From: Deferribacteres bacterium
GTDB taxonomy: Bacteria > Nitrospirota > Thermodesulfovibrionia > UBA6902
Reading direction: 5' to 3'
Length of the DNA: 6,136 nucleotides
Assembly: GCA_030598625.1 (NCBI GenBank)
Contig: JAUVPO010000119.1
Span: 1 to 6,136, forward strand
Shown: positions 1 to 4,427 of the stretch, in pieces
Numbering within the stretch: the first letter of the stretch is position 1
Layout: the number at the start of each line of letters is the position of its first letter
The notes under the pieces: generated by a model
The model's input: only the letters and a program-made list of their open reading frames with translations
The model's database searches: none
What the model was told of the DNA's origin: nothing
Made by a program: the position numbers and the translations under genes

Positions 1-99
1 ATAACCGTTTGGCGCTTACTCCCTCTTTCTGTCTGCATTATATTAATTGTTGTTGGAGCCGTAATAATCATATTTACGGGAAAAACCAAAAAATCCTGA
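1..99 (+). CDS. C-terminal fragment of an unidentified membrane protein (5' end outside window)
   Basis: The frame is open from base 1 and ends at TGA 97-99, giving 32 visible residues. They start ITVWRLLPLSV, continue as an uninterrupted hydrophobic stretch (about residues 6-27) and end in a short basic tail, GKTKKS. This looks like a C-terminal transmembrane helix with a positively charged cytoplasmic end. The family cannot be recognised from so little sequence. The stop lies only 16 bases before the fxsA ATG, with no terminator-like hairpin between, so the two genes are probably co-transcribed. That the frame is coding is inferred from the clean hydrophobic-then-basic pattern and from the tight spacing. 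Confidence 0.55.
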   Translation: MTVWRLLPLSVCIILIVVGAVIIIFTGKTKKS

Positions 100-115
100 C
101 TAAAACCGGTAAGCC

Positions 116-508
116 ATGTTCTTCAAACTATTCCTGATATTTGCCGTAGTCCCCGTCATTGAACTTGCCCTTCTCATAAACATCGGCTCTCTTATCGGTG
201 TTCTGAATACGGTTATTATAGTTATCCTTACCGCAACTATCGGCGCGTACATGGTTAGAATGGAAGGGATTGGAGTAATGTACCGTATTCAGAGGAACAT
301 GCAGGAAGGCATTTTCCCAGGTAACGAATTGATTAACGGCATGATGATCCTGATAGCCGGCGCCATGCTTTTAACACCAGGTTTTTTTACGGATGTTTTG
401 GGTTTCCTGATGGTTTTTCCGGTTTCAAGGGAATTTATTAAAAAGATTGCCAGGCGTTATATCAAAAAGAAAATGTCTTCTGACGAAATTGAAATACATC
501 TTTCTTAA
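116..508 (+). CDS. fxsA: FxsA family membrane protein
   Basis: A 130-residue integral inner-membrane protein of the FxsA family. The E. coli founder is known for relieving F-plasmid exclusion of phage T7 when overproduced; its normal biochemical role is not established. The usual architecture is visible: hydrophobic helix about 5-28 containing the family-typical PVIELALL segment, helix about 31-47, a short amphipathic loop, then a hydrophobic region about 74-101 with the signature LLTPGFFTD (85-93). A basic C-terminal tail (IKKIARRYIKKKM) fits a cytoplasmic end. Length is normal for the family. The start ATG is preceded only by a weak GGTAAG-like sequence 2 bases upstream, not a good Shine-Dalgarno, but MFFKLFLIF is a typical FxsA N-terminus. 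It sits 16 bases after the preceding gene and 72 bases before the ABC ATPase; no functional link with either is known. Confidence 0.93.
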   Translation: MFFKLFLIFAVVPVIELALLINIGSLIGVLNTVIIVILTATIGAYMVRMEGIGVMYRIQRNMQEGIFPGNELINGMMILIAGAMLLTPGFFTDVLGFLMVFPVSREFIKKIARRYIKKKMSSDEIEIHLS

Positions 509-553
509 AGAAAATTATCTGTATAATCCCATTTATAAAGTCCGGATAGCAAT

Positions 554-573
554 TAACATGATGATGTTATAAT
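554..573 (+). promoter_or_regulatory. Probable promoter of the ABC cassette with overlapping palindrome; possible leaderless start
   Basis: A perfect -10 hexamer TATAAT lies at 568-573. The ATPase ATG begins at 581, 7 bases downstream, where transcription would be expected to start, so the mRNA would have little or no 5' leader. No Shine-Dalgarno-like purine run precedes this ATG (the preceding bases are AATTACCCCT), which agrees with leaderless initiation. There is no good -35 hexamer at the expected place (545-550 is GATAGC), so an activator or weak use is possible. A palindrome TAACAT-GATG-ATGTTA (554-569) overlaps the start of the -10 box and could be an operator. A second TATAAT at 522-527 also lacks a clear -35 partner. 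Confidence 0.42.
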
Positions 574-580
574 TACCCCT

Positions 581-1312
581 ATGATTATCGTTACTGCAAA
601 TAAATTGACGAAGGATTACAACTCGCTTCGTGCTGTAGACAATATTGATTTTGAAATTTCAAAAGGCGAGTATTTCGGATTCCTCGGACCAAACGGCGCC
701 GGCAAGACCACCGCTATGGGCATAATACATTGTTTTATGCCTCCAACTTCCGGAGAAGTAAAAGTATTCGGGATAGACGTGACGGAAAATCCAAGCCATA
801 TAAAGTCGAGAATAGGCGTTATGCCGCAGGACAACAATCTTGATCCCGATCTTACAGTATTGGAAAATTTAATTGTATATGCCAGATATTTTGATATAAC
901 AAAAAAAGAATCCTCACCCCTATCATGGGAACTCCTTGATTTTATAGAAATGAGGGAAAAAGCCAATATTAAAATTCAAAAGCTTTCGGGCGGCATGAAG
1001 CGAAGACTCCTCCTTGCGAGGTCATTGGTAAACAATCCGGAACTTCTGATCCTTGATGAGCCAACTACAGGCCTTGATCCTCACAGCAGACATTCTGTGT
1101 GGAAACAGTTAAAACAGCTCAAATCAAAAGGCATAACGCTTATACTGACAACGCATTACATGGAGGAAGCGGAAAAGCTCTGTGACAGGGTGGCTATTAT
1201 GGACTCGGGGAAGATTGTGACCGTTGATACGCCTTCAAATCTTATGAACAAATATAAAGGCACTCTCGAAGATGTTTACTTGAAACTGACAGGCAGAAGT
1301 CTTGAGGGTTAG
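581..1312 (+). CDS. ABC-2 type exporter, ATP-binding subunit (NodI/DrrA-like)
   Basis: A 243-residue cytoplasmic ATPase that would power export through the membrane subunit encoded next. All nucleotide-binding motifs are present in order: Walker A GPNGAGKTT (36-44), Q-loop Q83 in MPQDNNLD, ABC signature LSGGM (135-139), Walker B LLILDEP (155-161), D-loop GLD (164-166) and H-loop H192 in TTHYMEEAE. The pattern YFGFLGPNGAGKTT with EPTTGLDPHSR is that of the drug, polysaccharide and nodulation-factor exporter ATPases (COG1131; NodI, DrrA, CcmA-like groups). Length is somewhat short of NodI (about 300) but normal for minimal domains. The ATG at 581 gives the usual ABC N-terminus (IIVTANKLTKDY); no Shine-Dalgarno is visible. 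The permease starts 39 bases after the stop. Substrate cannot be read from the sequence. Confidence 0.95.
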   Translation: MIIVTANKLTKDYNSLRAVDNIDFEISKGEYFGFLGPNGAGKTTAMGIIHCFMPPTSGEVKVFGIDVTENPSHIKSRIGVMPQDNNLDPDLTVLENLIVYARYFDITKKESSPLSWELLDFIEMREKANIKIQKLSGGMKRRLLLARSLVNNPELLILDEPTTGLDPHSRHSVWKQLKQLKSKGITLILTTHYMEEAEKLCDRVAIMDSGKIVTVDTPSNLMNKYKGTLEDVYLKLTGRSLEG

Positions 1313-1351
1313 TTGCCAATGTTAAAAAATCAAAACCAATGAGAATAACGA

Positions 1352-2107
1352 GTGAAAATTAAAAGGGCTTACCGGGTCTGGCAAAGAAATTTCACTGTCT
1401 ATACGAAACTTTACAAATCAAGTATGGTCTTTAATTTCTTCGAGCCGATTCTTTACCTTATTGCCTTAGGTTTCGGCCTTGGCGCTTTTGTAAGAGAGAT
1501 TAACGGCATACCTTATGTTAATTTTATTGCACCGGGATTGATTGCATCGTCTTCAATGTTTGCCACAGTGTCTGAATGTACTTACGGCACCTATGTCAGA
1601 ATGACCTATCAGAAGACATTCGACGCAATACTCGCTACACCTGTTAATATTGATGATCTTGTAGCAGGCGAGTTACTGTGGGGTGCAACAAAAAGCGTTT
1701 TTTACGGCGCTGCAATTACATTAGTTTTATCAATATTCGGGTTAATAGATTCTCCCTTAATAATACTTGTCATCCCCGTAATTTTTTTGTGCGGCCTAAT
1801 ATTCGCCGAGACCGCTTTAATAGCAGTTGCGATTGTGCCGGGTATAGATTCATTCAGCTATTTTTTTACTCTCCTGTTAACCCCGAGTTTTCTTTTTTCC
1901 GGTATATTCTTCCCTTTGGATACCCTGCCGCCTGTAGTTGCAAAAATAGCATTTTTTACTCCTCTTTATCACGTTGTAAATGTATGCAGATCTTTTTCAT
2001 CAGGATCAGTGGGTATCGTATTATGGGACATCATCTGGATTATTGCAGTGTCCGCGCTGCTCGCACCCTACCCTTTCAGACTAATGCGAAGGCGTGTAAT
2101 CAAGTAA
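1352..2107 (+). CDS. ABC-2 type exporter, membrane subunit (NodJ/DrrB-like permease)
   Basis: A 251-residue inner-membrane permease, partner of the ATPase encoded just upstream. About six hydrophobic segments are visible: near 28-47, 58-78, 112-132, 135-163, 167-189 and 221-240. The last third carries the ABC-2 family block, with SGIFFPLDTLPP (183-194) followed by FFTPLYHVVNVCRSF (201-215), and the protein ends in a basic cytoplasmic tail (RLMRRRVIK). This is the arrangement of NodJ and related exporters (COG0842). The start is GTG at 1352; an in-frame TAA at 1346-1348 rules out a start further upstream, and only a weak GAG (1341-1343) precedes it. The N-terminal KRAYRVWQRNF is typical, so no truncation is suspected. 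NodI/NodJ homologues occur widely outside rhizobia, so nodulation-factor export is not implied. Confidence 0.93.
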   Translation: MKIKRAYRVWQRNFTVYTKLYKSSMVFNFFEPILYLIALGFGLGAFVREINGIPYVNFIAPGLIASSSMFATVSECTYGTYVRMTYQKTFDAILATPVNIDDLVAGELLWGATKSVFYGAAITLVLSIFGLIDSPLIILVIPVIFLCGLIFAETALIAVAIVPGIDSFSYFFTLLLTPSFLFSGIFFPLDTLPPVVAKIAFFTPLYHVVNVCRSFSSGSVGIVLWDIIWIIAVSALLAPYPFRLMRRRVIK

Positions 2108-2122
2108 GATTTTTTGGCAGAA

Positions 2123-2383
2123 TCACTGATTGTAAAGTTTATATATTTCCTTCCGTGTCGGACAATGACAAACATGTGAATACCCGAAAGACATTCTATA
2201 ATCACACATGATGTCATCTATTGGTTTAATAAAAATTATTTTATTGTCGAGACTGTCCTCGATTTCACAAAGACATTTATTTTTACCTGATAAACAGGCA
2301 AATTTCTCTCCACATTTATTGGTATCATTTAAGATAGCTGATTTTATCTTAAATTCCATATTATTATTGATACCAAATTTCAT
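2123..2383 (-). CDS. Small Cys-rich protein of unknown function
   Basis: An 86-residue protein from the ATG at 2383, which follows an AGGTGA Shine-Dalgarno by 8 bases, the best ribosome site in the window. A GTG at 2395 (90 residues) and an ATG at 2359 are alternatives. Numbered from ATG 2383, seven cysteines lie at 24, 30, 37, 39, 60, 72 and 74, spaced C-x5-C-x6-C-x-C-x20-C-x11-C-x-C, with a distinctive C-terminal block CDYRMSFGYSHVCHCPTRKE (60-79). I recall uncharacterised Desulfobacterota proteins with a similar CxYRxxFGY...CxCP block, but could not check. There is no signal peptide or membrane segment. The cysteines could bind zinc or an Fe-S cluster; this is inference. The gene is convergent with the permease (15-base gap) and its ribosome site lies in a perfect inverted repeat. 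Confidence 0.68.
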   Translation of the reverse strand: MKFGINNNMEFKIKSAILNDTNKCGEKFACLSGKNKCLCEIEDSLDNKIIFIKPIDDIMCDYRMSFGYSHVCHCPTRKEIYKLYNQ

Positions 2384-2387
2384 TTTT

Positions 2388-2419
2388 ATTATCACCTGTC
2401 AAAATTGACAGGTGATAAT
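2388..2419. repeat. Perfect 15-bp inverted repeat over the ribosome site of the Cys-rich gene
   Basis: The left arm ATTATCACCTGTCAA (2388-2402) and right arm TTGACAGGTGATAAT (2405-2419) are exact reverse complements separated by AA. On the minus strand, the arm nearest the Cys-rich gene contains its AGGTGA Shine-Dalgarno (2397-2392), so in a transcript covering both arms the ribosome site would be paired. Read on the plus strand, the stem is followed by TTTCTT, so it could instead end transcription arriving from the ABC cassette, although the stem is AT-rich. It could also be a protein-binding palindrome. These roles are inference; the repeat itself is directly visible. Confidence 0.75.
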
Positions 2420-2635
2420 TTTCTTAGGGATTTGGCTATATTATCTAATGGATTGCCTAATATATGTCCAAATAAAATAACTTTAAAGGCTGAACACCTC
2501 GAAAACACAATGAACGACGGATTTACAATATCGATATATAATCTTTACAATTTATAAGATAGACTGTCATTATGAATAATATTTGGAGGGGTATTTCAGT
2601 TGAGCCCTGTGCAAGGCATCGAGGAATTTCCTGAT
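2420..2635. other. AT-rich spacer without a supported gene
   Basis: About 215 bases between the inverted repeat and the 3' end of the methyltransferase gene. It is strongly AT-rich and has only very short frames. It must hold the promoter of the Cys-rich gene if that gene is transcribed independently; on the minus strand a GATAAT (2446-2441) is the most -10-like sequence, without a convincing -35. A TATAAT on the plus strand (2537-2542), next to the palindrome ATATCGATAT (2528-2537), also lacks a -35. A GGAGGGG (2585-2591) resembles a ribosome site but is followed only by a 14-codon frame. Confidence 0.4.
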
Positions 2636-3313
2636 TTAAAATAATTTACAAGCCGCATTTTTTCCCTTCTGCAAACATAATTCTTTACGTACAAACATTG
2701 TGAAATCATAAGGTATCCTATCATGTACAAGAGAAACAAAAGGGGAAAGATTTTTTATTGCAAATTCCAACATTTCTTTTGGAGAAACATAATGCAATTC
2801 ATAACTTTTTTGTGGATCATAATCAGAAAGGGCATTAAAGCCAAGGGCTATTCCGCAATGAATAAAAAGTTTTCTTAGTACATTTTTTATTGTTTTATCA
2901 ATATATTCCAATTTCAGATTAAATACACCACACAAAAAAATATAGTCAAAATCTTCATCCAGCTCAGATTTTTCAATATCAAAAACTCTGAATCTGCACT
3001 CGGGATATTTTTGCGCTGCCAATGAGATTAATCTTTCGTTAATGTCATAGCCGGTATAATTTACGGAAATATTCTTGTCCTTTAAAAATTGATAAAAATC
3101 ACCCTTCCCGCACCCATAATCAAGAATCTTTTTTCCATTAATATTTTCATCAATATTGAAGAGACATTCATAATGTAAAAACTGTCCTTTTGCAGTCCAC
3201 CTGAGCGCTTCAGGTCTATCACCGAACATTTGTAACGTTCTATCGTAGAAAGAGATCACATATTCTTTGGAAAGGTCATCCATAACTAAATTATTCAGAG
3301 TACGAGGATTCAA
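2636..3313 (-). CDS. Class I SAM-dependent methyltransferase, substrate unknown
   Basis: A 225-residue protein with a Rossmann-like SAM-binding domain. Glycine-rich motif I is ILDYGCGKGDF (63-73), followed by the acidic residue ending strand 2, D90 in YTGYDIN, which should bind the ribose hydroxyls of SAM. D112 in FDIEKSE and the hydrophobic strand DYIFLCGVFN (123-132) fit motifs II-III/IV. The N-terminal lid region reads FYDRTLQMFG then ALRWTAKGQF, a pattern I associate with small-molecule methyltransferases, but the acceptor is not predictable. The start is uncertain: TTG at 3313 gives the full frame, while ATG at 3283 (residue 11) is a good alternative; neither has a clear Shine-Dalgarno. 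It follows the CinA-like gene by 52 bases on the same strand, probably as one transcript. It is among the most AT-rich genes here (about 20-30 % GC over long stretches), perhaps a sign of different origin. Confidence 0.87.
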   Translation of the reverse strand: MNPRTLNNLVMDDLSKEYVISFYDRTLQMFGDRPEALRWTAKGQFLHYECLFNIDENINGKKILDYGCGKGDFYQFLKDKNISVNYTGYDINERLISLAAQKYPECRFRVFDIEKSELDEDFDYIFLCGVFNLKLEYIDKTIKNVLRKLFIHCGIALGFNALSDYDPQKSYELHYVSPKEMLEFAIKNLSPFVSLVHDRIPYDFTMFVRKELCLQKGKNAACKLF

Positions 3314-3365
3314 GTGAAGTCAAAAAACTCTTTCACATGAATTCCGTTCACTTTAAACCTTTCTT

Positions 3366-4100
3366 CTATTCGACCCTTACGATTATATCTTCCGGAAGAC
3401 TTTTGATTAGTTCATCAAGGGCCTTTTTCACAGGTTTTTCAGATTTGGATTCTACGGTAATTATAACTTTGTAATCAGGCCTTCCGATTACCGGATACGA
3501 ACCGAATATTACATCGTTATTTTCCACCACCGCCAGGTTCAAAATCTCCGCAATATTTGATTCATGGGAATTCAGATAAATCCGTCTTAAAAAGTATTCT
3601 GAACAACGGAATCTCTCTTTTATCAAGTTGAATTTATTCTTCATATAATCGGGAATTCCGGGAAAGATAAACATGTTTCTGAATGAAATAACCGGGAAAC
3701 GCATATCTTCACGGAATATAATTTCAGCGCCTTCAGGCACCTCGGTCATCTTTAAGACAGAGCTGTTAACTGATTCCCTGAATCTCGATAATAATATATT
3801 TTCAATGTCCTGATGCCTTATGAGTTTTACATTAAAACCATTTGCTATCCCGGCCATGGTAACATCATCGTGCGTCGGACCTACACCTCCGGATGTAAAG
3901 ACATAATCATACCTTCCTGAGAATTCCGCAGCCTCCTTGCCTATAATCTCTATTTCATCAGGTATGACCGATATTTGCTTGACATCTACTCCCAACGTCC
4001 TTAATTCGCAAGCAAGATAAAAAGAGTTAATGTCCTGAACTTTACCGGAAAGAATCTCATTGCCTATAATTATTATCCCTGCCGTCTTTGAGCTTTTCAT
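3366..4100 (-). CDS. MoCF/CinA-N domain protein (COG1058), stand-alone, no amidase domain
   Basis: A 244-residue cytoplasmic protein of the molybdopterin-binding-fold family that includes the N-terminal half of CinA and the N-terminal half of human FAD synthase FLAD1. Visible signatures are IIIGNEILSGKVQDINS (10-26), the phosphate-binding loop TSGGVGPTHDD (69-79) and FPGIP (146-150). The C-terminal part, with FGSYPVIGRPDYKVII (199-214), matches the small domain following MoCF in this family. Full CinA is about 410 residues with a C-terminal nicotinamide-nucleotide amidase; that half is absent, and the gene ends in a normal stop, so this is a short form and not a truncated CinA. Some COG1058 members hydrolyse pyrophosphate bonds of ADP-ribose or FAD; whether this one does is inference, and a molybdenum cofactor role is not indicated. 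The ATG at 4100 has no clear Shine-Dalgarno but gives the expected N-terminus. It is divergent from the sensor gene. Confidence 0.9.
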   Translation of the reverse strand: MKSSKTAGIIIIGNEILSGKVQDINSFYLACELRTLGVDVKQISVIPDEIEIIGKEAAEFSGRYDYVFTSGGVGPTHDDVTMAGIANGFNVKLIRHQDIENILLSRFRESVNSSVLKMTEVPEGAEIIFREDMRFPVISFRNMFIFPGIPDYMKNKFNLIKERFRCSEYFLRRIYLNSHESNIAEILNLAVVENNDVIFGSYPVIGRPDYKVIITVESKSEKPVKKALDELIKSLPEDIIVRVE

Positions 4101-4131
4101 AATAATACTTTATCAAAAACAGCATCATTCT

Positions 4132-4222
4132 GTCTTATCAACTGATCATCAAGAGACAACCTCATTAATTCTCGCCTTTTGGAGGGGCACGGCACGCCAT
4201 GCCTATGCTTAAATGATAAGAC
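4132..4222. repeat. 91-bp segment bounded by 9-bp inverted repeats
   Basis: GTCTTATCA (4132-4140) and its exact reverse complement TGATAAGAC (4214-4222) bound a segment that holds an imperfect GC-rich palindrome, GGCACGGC-AC-GCCATGCC (4186-4203, one mismatch in 8 pairs). The right part reads GGAGGGGCACGGCACGCCATG, which resembles GGGGCACGGC-type intergenic repeats I recall from Desulfobacterota genomes. It could be a small non-autonomous element, a structured RNA or a two-part operator. No flanking target duplication is evident. Nine-base arms this far apart can also arise by chance. Confidence 0.3.
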
Positions 4223-4343
4223 GCACAAAGCCTGTTTCGGTCGTATCAGCTTCGCTCAATTCACATCTTTTCGCCCTATGTAATTGCAAGTTACTGTTAT
4301 AAAAGATGTATTGTCAGGAAAATGAATGTATTCCGTTTAAGTT

Positions 4344-4372
4344 TTGTTACTTAGATACCGAATAAATATACA
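4344..4372 (+). promoter_or_regulatory. Candidate sigma70-type promoter for the sensor gene
   Basis: TTGTTA (4344-4349, four of six matches to the -35 consensus) is followed after 17 bases by TATACA (4367-4372, four of six for -10). This would start transcription near 4379 and leave a leader of about 50 bases before the ATG at 4428. Spacing is ideal but both boxes are imperfect, so this is only a candidate. Confidence 0.3.
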
Positions 4373-4427
4373 TCTATTAGCGCCAATACATAGGAAGTTG
4401 TCTTATAAAGCAGGACATAATAATCAT

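Larger units (their letters stand above)
4101..4427. other. Divergent intergenic region, 327 bases, no gene supported
   Basis: It separates the minus-strand CinA-like gene from the plus-strand sensor gene and must contain both promoters. Apart from the inverted repeats and promoter candidate listed separately, I see no coding frame of note, tRNA or known riboswitch. The stretch 4170-4280 is clearly richer in GC than its surroundings, which are AT-rich and promoter-like; this contrast suggests an inserted or structured segment. On the minus strand a TTGATG (4154-4149) and an AATGAT 17 bases later are a weak promoter candidate for the CinA-like gene. Confidence 0.5.

Noticed and set aside
1678..2211. 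Second plus-strand frame of 177 codons overlapping the permease
   Set aside because: It lies in another frame of a clearly conserved ABC-2 permease and reads as low-quality, Cys/Arg/Asn-rich sequence with no domain pattern.
2208..2408. Plus-strand frame of 66 codons opposite the Cys-rich gene
   Set aside because: No ribosome site and only low-complexity hydrophobic sequence. The opposite strand has the patterned cysteines and a strong Shine-Dalgarno, so this is a shadow.
2397..2410. TTGACA on both strands as -35 boxes
   Set aside because: The perfect -35 hexamers arise from the arms of the inverted repeat; neither strand has a -10-like hexamer at 16-18 bases, so a promoter is not supported.
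2600..2644. Frame of 14 codons starting TTG, 9 bases after a GGAGGGG run
   Set aside because: The ribosome-like sequence is attractive, but the frame is very short, starts with TTG, overlaps the end of the convergent methyltransferase gene and resembles no peptide I know. It may be a remnant, but nothing supports it as a gene.
3312..3353. Inverted repeat AAGTGAA / TTCACTT between the methyltransferase and CinA-like genes
   Set aside because: Seven-base arms with a 28-base gap in AT-rich DNA are likely to occur by chance, and no T-tract follows, so neither a terminator nor an operator is claimed.
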